NCBI GenBank assembly: GCA_963732095.1 | Contig: CAVSZA010000065.1 | Location: 1 to 64,000, forward strand | Direction of reading: 5' to 3' | DNA from: AP-15 sp963732095 | GTDB taxonomy: Bacteria > Pseudomonadota > Alphaproteobacteria > ATCC43930 > CGMCC-115725 | DNA length: 64,000 nt | In this document: one piece after another, positions 52,249 to 62,059 of the stretch | How positions within the stretch are numbered: position 1 is the stretch's first letter | Layout: each line of letters starts with the position of its first letter | Position numbers and translations under genes: made by a program | The notes under the pieces: model-generated | What the model was told of the DNA's origin: nothing | Databases searched by the model: none | Seen by the model: the letters and a program-made list of their open reading frames with translations, nothing else

Positions 52249-54213
52249 ATGGCCACCACGACTGCCACCCGCCGTCTCGCCGCGATCCTCGCCGCCGATG
52301 TGGCCGGCTATTCGCGCCTGATGGGCGCCGATGAGGAAGGCACGCTCGAACGCCTCAAGGCGCATCTGCACGAGGTGGTCGAACCGAAAATCCGCGAATA
52401 TCACGGCCGCATCGTCAAGACTACCGGTGACGGCGTGCTGGCGGAATTCGCCAGCGTCGTCGACGCGGTGCGCTGCGCCGCCGAAATCCAGCGCGCGATG
52501 GCCGACCGTGATCTCGATCTCTCCGAGGAGCGGCGCTTCCGCTTTCGTATCGGCGTCAATCTTGGCGATGTGATTGCCGATGGTGACGACATTTACGGCG
52601 ACGGCGTCAACATCGCGGCGCGGCTGGAAGGGTTGGCGGCGCCAGGCGGCATCTGCGTCTCGGGCACGGTCCACGACCATATCGGCGACCGGCTTCCTTA
52701 TGCCTTCGAGGATCTGGGCGAGCAGAATGTCAAGAACATCGCTCGCCCGGTGCGAGCCTATCGCTTGCGCCCCGCAGGCGTGGCTTCGCCTCGGGCCCGC
52801 AGTTTGCGGGTGCGGCTGTCCCGGCGCAGCCGGGTCTTCGTCGGCCTGCTTGTCGCGGCGGCGCTCGCCATCCTTGGCGGTGCGTGGTGGTTTTGGCCGG
52901 CTACCTCCCTCTCCGGATTCCGTAAGCCGCCGGACCGAGCTGTTGCTTCTGTGACGCCGCTGCCCACCGCTCCGGCTACCATCTCGATCTCTCAGCCGCT
53001 CGTCGCGCCGCGCCTGTCGATTGTCGTGTTGCCTTTCGCCAATCTCGGCAACGATCCCGATCAGCAATATTTTGCCGATGGGACCACCGAGGATTTGACG
53101 ACCGATCTGTCGCGGATCCCGCATATGTTGGTGATCTCGCGCAATACCGCGTTCACCTACCGGAACAAGCCGGTGGACACCAAGCAGATCGGCCGAGAGC
53201 TGGGCGTGCGCTATGTGCTCGAAGGGAGCGTCCAGCGGTCAGGAAACCGGGTCCGCGTCACCGCGCAGCTGATTGACGCGGATACCGACGCGCATCTCTG
53301 GGCCGAGCGGTTCGACCGGGACATCGGTGATCTGCTCACTCTACAGGACGAGGTCACGAGCCGGCTCGCGAACTCGCTCGGGATCGCACTGATCGGTAGG
53401 GAGGCTGCCCGGCGGACCGATAACCCCGATGCGCTCGACTATATTCTCCGCGGCCGCGCGGCAAGGCTCAGGCCGAATTCGCGCGAGGGATATGCAGAGG
53501 CGATCGGGCTGTTCGAGCACGCATTGACACTCAATCCGCAATCGGTCGAGGCGCAGACCCAGTTGGCAAGCGCGCTCGTGGGCCGGGTGCTCGATGGAAT
53601 GACCGACTCTGCCCAAGCCGATATTGCCCGCGCGGAAGAGCTGGTCGAGCGCGCATTGGCGGCCTCACCGCGCAGCGGATATGCACATTTCGTCAAAGGC
53701 CGCGTGCTGTGGGCGCAGAACAACTGGGAGGCGGCCATTCCCGAATTCGAGACGGCGTTCGCCGCGGATCCGAACTCAGTGTGGCTATTGCACTACCTCG
53801 CCATTTATAAGCTGTTTATCGGGTCGATAGATGAGGTGATCCCGCTCGAGGAGCAAGCCATCCGCCGCAGCCCGCGCGAGCCCAACATCGGCTATTGGTA
53901 CGTCGAGATCGGGACCGTGCATCTGCTGCAATCGCGCACCGACGAAGCAATCTCCTGGCTCGAAAAAGCGCGCAGCGCGGTTCCTGCCTCACCGTTCGTT
54001 CATCTCCGCCTCGCCTCCGCCTATGCCCTCAAAGGCGAAACCGAGCGTGCCGCCGCCGAACTCGCCGAGGCCCGGAGACTGCGGGGCGAAGGTTCTTTTT
54101 CCAGCATCGCTCGCATACTGGCCAGAGGAACCTGGGGGGTGCCGAAGATCCGCGAGTTGTTCGAAACCACGTATTTCTCCGGCCTGCGCAAGGCCGGCGT
54201 GCCGGAGGAATGA
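52249..54213 (+). CDS. Class III adenylate/guanylate cyclase with TolB-like and TPR regions (paralogue 1)
   Basis: A 654-residue protein. The cyclase domain (about 8-165) has the metal-binding Asp17 (AADVAGYS) and Asp61 (TTGDGVLAEF) and the NIAARLE loop near 120. A transmembrane helix follows (VFVGLLVAAALAILGGAWWFW, about 205-225). Next is a TolB N-terminal/FlgO-like domain (LSIVVLPFANLGNDPDQQYF, then GTTEDLTTDLSRIPHMLVIS, about 255-370) and several TPR units to the end. The arrangement is common in rhizobia and suggests the cyclase senses a membrane or periplasmic partner through the TPR part. The neighbouring paralogue is clearly a tandem duplication. Confidence 0.93.
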   Translation: MATTTATRRLAAILAADVAGYSRLMGADEEGTLERLKAHLHEVVEPKIREYHGRIVKTTGDGVLAEFASVVDAVRCAAEIQRAMADRDLDLSEERRFRFRIGVNLGDVIADGDDIYGDGVNIAARLEGLAAPGGICVSGTVHDHIGDRLPYAFEDLGEQNVKNIARPVRAYRLRPAGVASPRARSLRVRLSRRSRVFVGLLVAAALAILGGAWWFWPATSLSGFRKPPDRAVASVTPLPTAPATISISQPLVAPRLSIVVLPFANLGNDPDQQYFADGTTEDLTTDLSRIPHMLVISRNTAFTYRNKPVDTKQIGRELGVRYVLEGSVQRSGNRVRVTAQLIDADTDAHLWAERFDRDIGDLLTLQDEVTSRLANSLGIALIGREAARRTDNPDALDYILRGRAARLRPNSREGYAEAIGLFEHALTLNPQSVEAQTQLASALVGRVLDGMTDSAQADIARAEELVERALAASPRSGYAHFVKGRVLWAQNNWEAAIPEFETAFAADPNSVWLLHYLAIYKLFIGSIDEVIPLEEQAIRRSPREPNIGYWYVEIGTVHLLQSRTDEAISWLEKARSAVPASPFVHLRLASAYALKGETERAAAELAEARRLRGEGSFSSIARILARGTWGVPKIRELFETTYFSGLRKAGVPEE

Positions 54214-54257
54214 CCGAAACTGCCCATTCGTGGTGACCGCAGAAATTAGCGTGTTCT

Positions 54258-54305
54258 CGCTCGACTTAGGTTAAATTCGGCGCGGGAGTAAGCGCTGCCC
54301 GAGCG
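54258..54305 (+). promoter_or_regulatory. 48-bp leader, copy 2
   Basis: CGCTCGACTTAGGTTAAATT then CGGCGCGGGAGTAAGCGCTG and CCCGAGCG before ATG 54306. It matches copy 1 at about 41 of 48 positions, while the sequence upstream of each is different. Confidence 0.6.
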
Positions 54306-56237
54306 ATGACCACCACGACCGCCACCCGCCGTCTCGCTGCGATATTCGCCGCCGATGTGGTGGGCTATTCGCGCCTGATGGGTGCGGATGAGGAGGGCAC
54401 GCACGAGCGCCTCAAGGCGCATATGCGCGAAGTGGTCGATCCGAAGATCCGCGAGCATCACGGTCGGATCGTGAAGCACACCGGCGACGGTGTGCTCGCG
54501 GAATTTGCCAGCGTGGTCGATGCGGTGCGCTGCGCCGGCGAAATCCAGCGCGCGATGGCCGACCGCGATCTGGATCTCGCCGCGGAGCGCCGCCTGAGAT
54601 TTCGCATCGGCGTCAACCTCGGAGACGTGATCGCCGATGGCGGCGACATTTACGGCGACGGCGTCAATGTCGCGGCGCGCCTAGAAGCGCTCGCCGAGCC
54701 GGGCGGCATCTGCGTTTCCCGGACGGTGCGCGACCACATCCGAGACAAGCTGCCCTATCCGTTCGAGGATAGGGGCGAGCAGAGCGTCAAGAACATCGCG
54801 CGGCCGGTGCGGGTCTATGCGCTGGGGCCCGAGGCCGTGGCCGATCTGCCGGCGTCGCGCACGCTGACTTCAGCGCCGCATCGCCGAAGCACCGCCGCAA
54901 CCGCCATCGGGGCGGCGGTTGCGACGTTGCTCATCACTACGGCCAGCGTGTGGTGGCTTTGGCCGGCGACGAAGCCTTCTCCAGCGCCTCCGGCAGCCGC
55001 CTCATCAATTACGCAGCCGTTCGTTGCGCCGCGCCTATCCATTGTCGTGCTGCCGTTCGCCAATCTCAGCAACGACCCCGACCAACAGTACTTTGTCGAT
55101 GGGCTCACCGAGGATCTGACGACCGATTTGTCGCGGTTCCCTGACATGCTCGTCATCTCGCGCAACAGCGCGTTCACCTATAAGGACAAGCCGGTCAACG
55201 CGAAGCAGATCGGCCGCGAGCTGGGCGTGCGCTATGTGCTGGAAGGGAGCGTTCAGCGCACGGGGAACCGGGTCCGCGTCAACGCACAGCTGATCGATGC
55301 CGAGGCCGACGCGCATCTCTGGGCAGAGCGGTTCGATCGCGACACCGCCGATCTATTCGCGCTGCAAAGAGAAATCACCGGCCGGATCACGAACACGTTG
55401 AACCTGGAGTTGGTCACCACGGAGGCCGCCCGGCCGACGGAGAATCCCGACGCGCTCGACTACATTCTCCGCGGTCGCGCGGTAAGGGCCAAGCCGAATT
55501 CTTCCGAAGTCCTCAATCAGGCGATCAATCTGTTTGAACACGCATTGTCCTTAGACCCGCAATCCGTCGAGGCACAGACCCTATTAGCGAATGCGCTCGT
55601 GAGCCGCGTGCTCGACGGGTTCACTACCTCACGGGCGAGCGACCTCGCACGTGCACAGGAGCTGGTCGATCAAGCCCTGGGCGCGTCGCCGCGCTATGCG
55701 CTCGCCCACGCTGCCAAAGGGGATATATCGCGTGCTCGAAATCGATGCGACGAGGCCATTCCCGAATACGAGACGGCGCTCTCCCTCAATCACAACCTAG
55801 CATTTGTATTGCACTCACTCGGTGGGTGCAAGTTGGCGACCGGCTCGATCGAGGACGTGATTTCGATTGAGGAGCAGGCCATCGACCTCAGTCCCCGCGA
55901 TCCTAACATCGGCAATAGGTATTGGCGGATTGGCCTAGTGCATCTACTGCAATCACGCACTAACGAGGCAATCGCATGGCTCGAGAAGGCTCGGGCTGCT
56001 AATCCGGGAATGGAGTATTTTCGCGCAGCCCTCGCGTCTGCTTATGGTCTCAGGGGCGATACCGAACGCGCCGCTGCCGAACTGGCCGAAGCTCGCAGGC
56101 TAGCTGGCAACGACCGGTATTCGAGCATCGCCCGCTGGGAAGCCGCGAATGCCGGGTATTGGGTGCCGAAGATCCGCGCCTTGTTCGAAGCGGCGTATTT
56201 GCCCGGGCTGCGCAAGGCCGGCGTGCCACAGGAATGA
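54306..56237 (+). CDS. Class III adenylate/guanylate cyclase with TolB-like and TPR regions (paralogue 2)
   Basis: A 643-residue protein with the same domain order as paralogue 1: cyclase domain with Asp17 (AADVVGYS) and Asp61 (HTGDGVLAEF), a membrane helix (AVATLLITTASVWWLW), a TolB-like region (RLSIVVLPFANLSNDPDQQY) and TPR repeats to AGVPQE. The cyclase domains are most alike; the TPR half is more diverged, including NRYWRIGLVHLLQSRTNEAI versus WYVEIGTVHLLQSRTDEAI. Different partners or signals are therefore likely. It begins 93 bp after paralogue 1. Confidence 0.93.
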   Translation: MTTTTATRRLAAIFAADVVGYSRLMGADEEGTHERLKAHMREVVDPKIREHHGRIVKHTGDGVLAEFASVVDAVRCAGEIQRAMADRDLDLAAERRLRFRIGVNLGDVIADGGDIYGDGVNVAARLEALAEPGGICVSRTVRDHIRDKLPYPFEDRGEQSVKNIARPVRVYALGPEAVADLPASRTLTSAPHRRSTAATAIGAAVATLLITTASVWWLWPATKPSPAPPAAASSITQPFVAPRLSIVVLPFANLSNDPDQQYFVDGLTEDLTTDLSRFPDMLVISRNSAFTYKDKPVNAKQIGRELGVRYVLEGSVQRTGNRVRVNAQLIDAEADAHLWAERFDRDTADLFALQREITGRITNTLNLELVTTEAARPTENPDALDYILRGRAVRAKPNSSEVLNQAINLFEHALSLDPQSVEAQTLLANALVSRVLDGFTTSRASDLARAQELVDQALGASPRYALAHAAKGDISRARNRCDEAIPEYETALSLNHNLAFVLHSLGGCKLATGSIEDVISIEEQAIDLSPRDPNIGNRYWRIGLVHLLQSRTNEAIAWLEKARAANPGMEYFRAALASAYGLRGDTERAAAELAEARRLAGNDRYSSIARWEAANAGYWVPKIRALFEAAYLPGLRKAGVPQE

Positions 56238-56339
56238 CCGGCACTGCCGGTTGGCCGTGACCCCGGCCGTCGCAGCCACGCAGGCTTTGCAGACTATGCA
56301 GCTTTTTGGCGGGCGTTGTGGCAGAGGTAGCCTAATGGG

Positions 56340-56672
56340 CTATTTCATTCGAGGTGGTTTCCCCATAGGGAGAAACATCGTCCTTACCACAGCAACGTAG
56401 TTGGGATGGTTGACGAACCGCCCTATTGACATGTTGTCGTCGTCTTCAACGTTTCGCCACTCGATGTTTTCGTCAGACCGAATGTGCAACAGGTCTTTTG
56501 CCCATTCGCCAACCTCCTCCATAGCCGCTTGACTGGTCCAGTGAAGTCGCTCCGAACGTCTGATAATCGCCCCTTCGACGACCTCTGGTCTCGTGGTTCT
56601 GAATAGCACGGCCCCCCAGACGTATCGATCTTTCCGGTAGACCATCGGCTTCTCTCGTATCTCGATCGCCAC
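56340..56672 (-). CDS. Hypothetical protein
   Basis: A 110-residue protein with natural composition (VVEGAIIRRSERLHWTSQAA, then MEEVGEWAKDLLHIRSDENI). It begins at ATG 56672. No family or motif recognised; it may be a small cytoplasmic protein. It lies 21 bp before the MmgE/PrpD 3' end, on the same strand. Confidence 0.6.
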   Translation of the reverse strand: MAIEIREKPMVYRKDRYVWGAVLFRTTRPEVVEGAIIRRSERLHWTSQAAMEEVGEWAKDLLHIRSDENIEWRNVEDDDNMSIGRFVNHPNYVAVVRTMFLPMGKPPRMK

Positions 56673-56693
56673 GACGCGGAGTCCGATTATACC

Positions 56694-58088
56694 TCACGAA
56701 GGGATGGTAAGCGAAATCAGCCTGGCGGCCGCCTGGTCGAGGCGGTCGAGGTGGCGGCAGGTGTCGATCAGTTCGGCGAATTGCGCTTCGCCGATCGCGA
56801 GGCCGGGCGCGATGGGGCGGATGCGCCGGGCTTCTTCCTCGAAATCCCAGATGAATTCGCGGCCGGTGCCTTCTTTTGTGACGCTGCGGCCGTCTTTCGT
56901 GAAGACTGTGATCCGCGGGCCGAAGAGGGTGCGGCGCACCGTCGGGATCAGGGCGACGCGGTGCATCAGGTCGAGGACTTCGGGCGGGTCGGTCTCGCCG
57001 GGGCCGGGGCGGTCGCCGCGCAATAATGGATAGCCGCGCCGGCATGCGCCCCAGGCTGTGAAGTACTGGGTGCTGCCGACTTGCGGCGGGTTGTCGATGC
57101 CGCGGCTCGGGAAGGCCGGGCTCGGATATTCGGTTTCGAGCCAGTTGACCACGGCCTCTATGCGGTCGATGTCCTCGTAATGGAGGTTATGCTCCTCGCA
57201 GAGCTTCGCGGTCACATCGACATGGGCGATGTTGTAGCCGGCCGTCGAGTAGATGCGGTAGAGCGTCTCCAGGAAAATCCAGTTGCGGCCGAGGTCTTCG
57301 GTGATCTTTGGGAGATCGGCGCGGTTCGTGCCGGTAAAGCTGTAGCGCAATTCGCCGCGGTTGCTGCCGGCATACGCATGAAAAAAGCCGGCGTCGCCCT
57401 CCAATACCGTCTCGCCGCCTGGCGTCCCGTGCTTGGCCAAGGCGACGGCAAGCAGCGCGTTTCGCACCGCGCCGCCTTCGCGCAATGAGCGCCCGCCGCT
57501 GCGCGCTCCTTCGAGATTGCCGGCCGCCAGATTGACGCATTGCGCAATCGCGCTGTGGATCTGGCCCGCGTCGAGGCGCTGCAATTTGGCGGCGGCGACC
57601 GCCGCGCCGAAAATGCCGAACACCGGCCCCGCGTGAAAGCCGCGCGACATCACTGTCGGGATGAACTCGGCGGCCATGCGTTCCATGACCTCGTAGCCGG
57701 CCGCGACCGCGACGAGGAGTTCCTTGCCGGAGGCGCCGGTAATCTCCGCCGCGGCAAGCGCAGCCGGCAGGATCGCGATACCGGGATGCGTCAGCATGCG
57801 GAAGGTGTCCCATTTGCCGCCGGCGAAGATCATCTCGGCATTGACAAAGGAAGCGCCGGCCTTGGTGAGCCTCGTACCGTGGCACAGCACGGTCGCGGCC
57901 CCGCCGCCCCCCGCCTCTTCCTCCTGCATCAAGGCGAGCGCCTGGCGGGTTCCCGGCATATCGCGGGCGATAAGGGCCGAGCTCAGCGCCTGCAGGGTGA
58001 CGCCCTTAGCCCGGTCCACCACTTCCGGCGGGAGATCTTCGAATTCGAGGTTTGCGACGAACGCAGCGAACTTTCGACTGAGCGACAT
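56694..58088 (-). CDS. MmgE/PrpD-family protein
   Basis: A 464-residue protein of the family that includes 2-methylcitrate dehydratase and related dehydratases or isomerases. Typical segments are the TLQALSSALIARDMPGTRQAL helical start, GGKWDTFRMLTHPGIAILPAALAAAE, and LEGARSGGRSLREGGAVRNALLAVALAKHG. YRIYSTAGYNIAHVDVTAKLCEEH is in the position of the substrate-binding loop. No propionate genes (prpB, prpC) are adjacent, so the substrate is uncertain; family members often act on organic acids in catabolic clusters. Confidence 0.9.
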   Translation of the reverse strand: MSLSRKFAAFVANLEFEDLPPEVVDRAKGVTLQALSSALIARDMPGTRQALALMQEEEAGGGGAATVLCHGTRLTKAGASFVNAEMIFAGGKWDTFRMLTHPGIAILPAALAAAEITGASGKELLVAVAAGYEVMERMAAEFIPTVMSRGFHAGPVFGIFGAAVAAAKLQRLDAGQIHSAIAQCVNLAAGNLEGARSGGRSLREGGAVRNALLAVALAKHGTPGGETVLEGDAGFFHAYAGSNRGELRYSFTGTNRADLPKITEDLGRNWIFLETLYRIYSTAGYNIAHVDVTAKLCEEHNLHYEDIDRIEAVVNWLETEYPSPAFPSRGIDNPPQVGSTQYFTAWGACRRGYPLLRGDRPGPGETDPPEVLDLMHRVALIPTVRRTLFGPRITVFTKDGRSVTKEGTGREFIWDFEEEARRIRPIAPGLAIGEAQFAELIDTCRHLDRLDQAAARLISLTIPS

Positions 58089-58121
58089 TGCGGTTTCCTT
58101 CCGACCTCTGGCAGCAGCGCC

Positions 58122-59042
58122 TCAGATGCGCCGCGACAGGAAAATCTGCTGTGATCCGTACGACATCCACATGCGTCGCCGATTCAGGAAATCGACACCC
58201 AGCACAAGCGCTGCATCGCCCAGCCTGAGATCCGTCACGGCGATTTCGGGATAGCGCATTAGCTCGGTCCCGACCCACAATTGCGCAAAGCGGTGAACGC
58301 GGGCTCCTAGCTCCTCCGCCGCCGCGCCGTGCACCAGTATAATGGGGTCGCGCGCTAATACCGGAGCTGTTAGGCCGAGCGCTGCCGCGGCGGCCTGCGC
58401 CGACAGGACGGTGAGTTGCGCGCCGGTATCGATGAATGCGGTAATCCAGCGGCCATCCAACTGGATCGGAAAGATCAGGTGGTCACCCAAGGATCGACGG
58501 GCGGCGATCCTGTCGTAGAGCTCAGTCCAGGCCGGCGCAGCCCCCGCGCAGGTCTGGCCCCGGTACAGGACCATGTGATGGCCCACCAAATCGAGATCGA
58601 CGTCGAAGCTGCTCAAGCTGTCCGCGCCGAGCACGCCGTCGATCGGCACTGCGAAGGCGTCCGCCACGCTTAACTGCGCGACGCGCGCCCTTCGCCAAGG
58701 TATTTGTACGCTTCCAATACTGAGGCTGCGCAACTCGACCTCGCCAGCCGGCAGGCTGCCGGCAATCCCGCTCATCTCCCCTAGGGCTTCAATGCGAGGG
58801 CGGTGCGCGCCGACCCGCTGCGCAGCGGCGGGTGTGAGTATCGTTGTTTGCGCTCCGGTATCAAGAAGGAGCGTCACTGCCGCCCCGTTGGCGAAGACCG
58901 TGACAAACGGTGAGTTCCCCAGCGTCGCAACCGTCGTTTCACCGAGCCGGACCGTTCCACAGACGCCCACGCCATCCGCAGCGTAGCCGGCGGACGATAT
59001 CAGCGCCGCCGTGACGATTACGGCGCCAACCCAACTCCTCAT
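58122..59042 (-). CDS. Retropepsin-like aspartic protease with two DTG halves
   Basis: A 306-residue protein with a signal peptide (MRSWVGAVIVTAALISSAGYA). The first half has LLLDTGAQTTIL (Asp61) and the second AFIDTGAQLTVL (Asp205), each followed by the hydrophobic-Gly segment (GVLGADSL, LVLGVDFL) of a retropepsin lobe. Two lobes in one chain could give a pepsin-like active site from a single polypeptide. In bacteria such proteins are known as periplasmic TIGR02281/PerP-like or similar, but the substrate here is unknown. It is divergent from the molybdoenzyme gene, 79 bp apart. Confidence 0.87.
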   Translation of the reverse strand: MRSWVGAVIVTAALISSAGYAADGVGVCGTVRLGETTVATLGNSPFVTVFANGAAVTLLLDTGAQTTILTPAAAQRVGAHRPRIEALGEMSGIAGSLPAGEVELRSLSIGSVQIPWRRARVAQLSVADAFAVPIDGVLGADSLSSFDVDLDLVGHHMVLYRGQTCAGAAPAWTELYDRIAARRSLGDHLIFPIQLDGRWITAFIDTGAQLTVLSAQAAAAALGLTAPVLARDPIILVHGAAAEELGARVHRFAQLWVGTELMRYPEIAVTDLRLGDAALVLGVDFLNRRRMWMSYGSQQIFLSRRI

Positions 59043-59121
59043 CGGAAATCGGCCCATACCCCATAGGGGTGACATCGGGGGCCGATCTGTGCAAGAGAGC
59101 GCATGCCCACTCGGGAACCAG

Positions 59122-61431
59122 ATGGATATGCCTGTTTCTTCGTCAACACGCGTCTTCTCGCACAGCTCCCATTGGGGCGCCTTCTCCGTGCTGCAGCGCG
59201 GCGATGGCATCGAGGTGGTGCCACATCCGCGCGATCCCGCGCCCTCGCCGCTGCTCGGCAACATTCCCGCCTCGGTCGCGCACCGCGCGCGGATCGCCCG
59301 GCCGATGGTCCGCCGCAGCTGGCTCGAGCGTGGTTCCGGCGCCGATCGCGGGCGCGGCCGCGACGAGTTCGTCCCCGTCGAGTGGCCGCGCGCACTCGAT
59401 CTCGTCGCGGCGGAATTGCAGCGGGTCTACGCGGCTCATGGCCCCAGCGCCGTCTTTGGCGGTTCTTATGGCTGGGCGAGCGCCGGCCGCTTCCATGACG
59501 CACCCCGCCAGCTCCACCGCTTTCTCAATGTGGCCGGCGGGTATGTCCGCTCGGTCGGCAGCTACAGCTCCGGGGCCGCATCGGTGATATTGCCGCACGT
59601 CATTGGCCCGCAGGAGGCCGTCGCCGGCAACAACGTCAGCTGGGACGAGCTGGTTGCGCACAGCGTCCTCGTGTTGGCCTTTGGCGGTATGGCCCTGAAG
59701 AACAACGATGTCGGCGGCGGCGGGACCAGCGAGCACATCGCGCTAGCCCGGTTGCGCGCCGCCCGCAGCCGCGGCGCGGAGTTCCATCTGATCGGACCGC
59801 TGCGCGACGATCTGCCGGGCGAGATCGAGGCGGTCTGGCACCCGATCCGTCCAGGCACGGATGTGGCGCTGATGCTCGCCATTGCGCACACGCTGGTGAC
59901 GGAAGGCCTGCACGACCGCGCTTTCCTCGACCGATACTGCGTCGGCTACGAGATCTTCGAGGGCTACCTTCTCGGTCACAATGACGGTCAGCCGAAGGAT
60001 CCCGAATGGGCGGCCGTGATTTGCGGCATGCCGGCTGATGAGATTATTGGGCTAGCGCGCCGCGCCTCCGGCCGGCGCACTCTAATCACCTGCTCCCAAT
60101 CATTGCAGCGTGCCGAACATGGCGAGCAGCCGATCTGGATGGGTGTCGCGCTGGCGGCCCTGCTCGGCCAGCTCGGATTGCCGGGCGGCGGTTTCGCCTA
60201 TGCGTTGGGCTCGACCTCGAACACCGGCAAGCCGCCATTGGCCGTGCCGCTCCCGACATTGTCGATCGAGCGCAACAGCATTGCCGATTTCATCCCGGTG
60301 GCGCGTATTGCCGACATGCTGCTGCATCCGAGGGAGCTGTTCGACTTCAACGGGCAACAACTCACCTACCCCGACATCAAGCTGGTTTATTGGGCGGGCG
60401 GCAACCCGTTCCACCACCATCAGGATCTGAACCGGCTGCGCGACGCTTTTGCGCGGCCGGATACCGTCATCGTGCATGAGTCGGCATGGACCGCGACCGC
60501 GCGGCACGCCGATATCGTATTGCCGGCGACCATCACGTTGGAGCGCGAGGACATCGGCGGCTCGCCGGGCGATCCGCTGTTGGTCGCGATGCACCGGGCG
60601 GTACCCGCCTATGCCGAAGCGCGCGACGATTACGACATCTTTTCTGCGCTGGCCGAGCGTCTCGGCATTGCCGAGCGATTTACCGAAGGCCGCTCGGCAC
60701 GCCAGTGGCTGCGGCATCTTTACGAGCCGACCCGCCGTGCTCTGCTGGAGACCGGGGCGGAGGCTCCCGAGTTCGACGAGTTCTGGGAAACGGGCGAGCT
60801 GGTCTTGCCGACCCTGTCCTGGGACGGCGGGATCGTGCGAGCATTCCGCCGCGACCCCATCGCGGCGCCCCTGCCGACCCCCAGTGGCAGGATCGAGATC
60901 TCGTCCGCGAGGATGGCGGGGTTCGGCTACGCGGATTGCCCCGGACACCCGACTTGGCTGGCGCCCACGGAGGGTGCGAATCCGCATTTTCCGCTGCAGC
61001 TCGTCGCCAACCAGCCCGCCACCCGCCTGCACAGTCAATTGGATTTCGGCGCGACCAGCCTCGAATCGAAGATCAAGGGCCGCGAGCCGGTCCGCATCCA
61101 TCCGCAGGACGCCGCGGCGCGAGGGATCGGCGCCGGCGACATCGTGCGCCTCTACAACGGACGAGGGTCATGCCTCGCCGGCGTGGTGCTGAGCGAGGCC
61201 TTGCACCCCGGCGTCGTCCAGCTCTCGACCGGCGCCTGGTACGACCCAGAGGACCCGGCCGCCGACAACCCGATCTGCGTGCACGGCAACGCGAATGTCG
61301 TGACACGCGACGCCGGCACATCGAAACTGGCGCAAGGGTGCGCCGGACAGCTCACCGTGATCGAAATCGAGCGCTTCGACGGCCCATTGCCGCCGATAAA
61401 GGCATTCGATCCGCCTGCCGCAGCCCAATGA
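59122..61431 (+). CDS. Molybdopterin oxidoreductase of the BisC/TorA/DMSO reductase group
   Basis: A 769-residue molybdenum enzyme without an N-terminal iron-sulfur motif and without a Tat signal, so it resembles cytoplasmic BisC (biotin sulfoxide reductase). The GGSYGWASAGRFH segment (113-125) supplies the Ser ligand region of this subfamily. The cofactor-binding stretches include VAGGYVRSVGSYSSGAAS, HPIRPGTDVALMLAIAH and VHESAWTATARHADIVLP. The C-terminal beta-barrel domain has QLVANQPATRLHSQLDFG, TGAWYDPEDPAADNPICVHGN and LTVIEIERFDG. ATG 59122 is used; M40 (59128) is an alternative. S- or N-oxide reduction is likely. Confidence 0.93.
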   Translation: MDMPVSSSTRVFSHSSHWGAFSVLQRGDGIEVVPHPRDPAPSPLLGNIPASVAHRARIARPMVRRSWLERGSGADRGRGRDEFVPVEWPRALDLVAAELQRVYAAHGPSAVFGGSYGWASAGRFHDAPRQLHRFLNVAGGYVRSVGSYSSGAASVILPHVIGPQEAVAGNNVSWDELVAHSVLVLAFGGMALKNNDVGGGGTSEHIALARLRAARSRGAEFHLIGPLRDDLPGEIEAVWHPIRPGTDVALMLAIAHTLVTEGLHDRAFLDRYCVGYEIFEGYLLGHNDGQPKDPEWAAVICGMPADEIIGLARRASGRRTLITCSQSLQRAEHGEQPIWMGVALAALLGQLGLPGGGFAYALGSTSNTGKPPLAVPLPTLSIERNSIADFIPVARIADMLLHPRELFDFNGQQLTYPDIKLVYWAGGNPFHHHQDLNRLRDAFARPDTVIVHESAWTATARHADIVLPATITLEREDIGGSPGDPLLVAMHRAVPAYAEARDDYDIFSALAERLGIAERFTEGRSARQWLRHLYEPTRRALLETGAEAPEFDEFWETGELVLPTLSWDGGIVRAFRRDPIAAPLPTPSGRIEISSARMAGFGYADCPGHPTWLAPTEGANPHFPLQLVANQPATRLHSQLDFGATSLESKIKGREPVRIHPQDAAARGIGAGDIVRLYNGRGSCLAGVVLSEALHPGVVQLSTGAWYDPEDPAADNPICVHGNANVVTRDAGTSKLAQGCAGQLTVIEIERFDGPLPPIKAFDPPAAAQ

Positions 61432-61438
61432 TCCCAGT

Positions 61439-62059
61439 TCAACGCGGGTTTGCGACCTGCGCGACCTCGTCCACCAGCTCATCGGTGGCGCGCTGGCGGC
61501 AATAGCCGCGAATGCCGAGGAGCGACTGTTCGTGGCGCTCGGCGCTGGTGGTCGTGCAGGCATCGGTGACGAGGGTCACCAGGTAGCCGAGATCGCAGGC
61601 GTCGCGGACGGCGCTCTCGACGCACTGGTCGGTCATGATGCCGGTAATGATGAGCGAGCGAGCGCCGAGATTGCGCAGTACGTAATCGATATTCGTCGAG
61701 ATGAAGACGTTGCTCGACGTCTTGCGGAAGATCATCTCGTCATGGGCCGGCGCGATCTCGTCGAGCATTTGCGCCTCCCACGAGCCGCGCGGCACGTCGA
61801 TGCCGGAGATCTTGTAGTCGAGGCTGCGGTCGCGGCCGTCTCGGGTCATGTTCTCGATCGCCGAATACATGACTTCGATGCCGCCGCTCCGACAGGCGGT
61901 CTGCAAGCGTCTGATATTGGGCACCACGGTTCCACGCAGCCTCCGATGGAAATACTCGGTTTTCCCGGCTTCCGTCCCGGCACAGTAGTTCTGGACATCG
62001 ATGATCAGCAATGCGGCGTGGGCCGGGTCGATCGGGACCTCGCGGCTCGGTGCGCTCAT
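61439..62059 (-). CDS. Isochorismatase-family cysteine hydrolase
   Basis: A 206-residue hydrolase with the complete Asp21-Lys113-Cys146 triad: LIIDVQNYC, FRKTSSNVF and GIMTDQCVESA. Such enzymes cleave amides or imides (nicotinamide, carbamoyl-type substrates). It begins by a four-base overlap (ATGA) with the preceding N-formylglutamate-hydrolase-like gene, and so is the last gene of an operon that also has a glutamine-synthetase-like gene. The open frame further upstream overlaps that gene and is rejected. Confidence 0.92.
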   Translation of the reverse strand: MSAPSREVPIDPAHAALLIIDVQNYCAGTEAGKTEYFHRRLRGTVVPNIRRLQTACRSGGIEVMYSAIENMTRDGRDRSLDYKISGIDVPRGSWEAQMLDEIAPAHDEMIFRKTSSNVFISTNIDYVLRNLGARSLIITGIMTDQCVESAVRDACDLGYLVTLVTDACTTTSAERHEQSLLGIRGYCRQRATDELVDEVAQVANPR

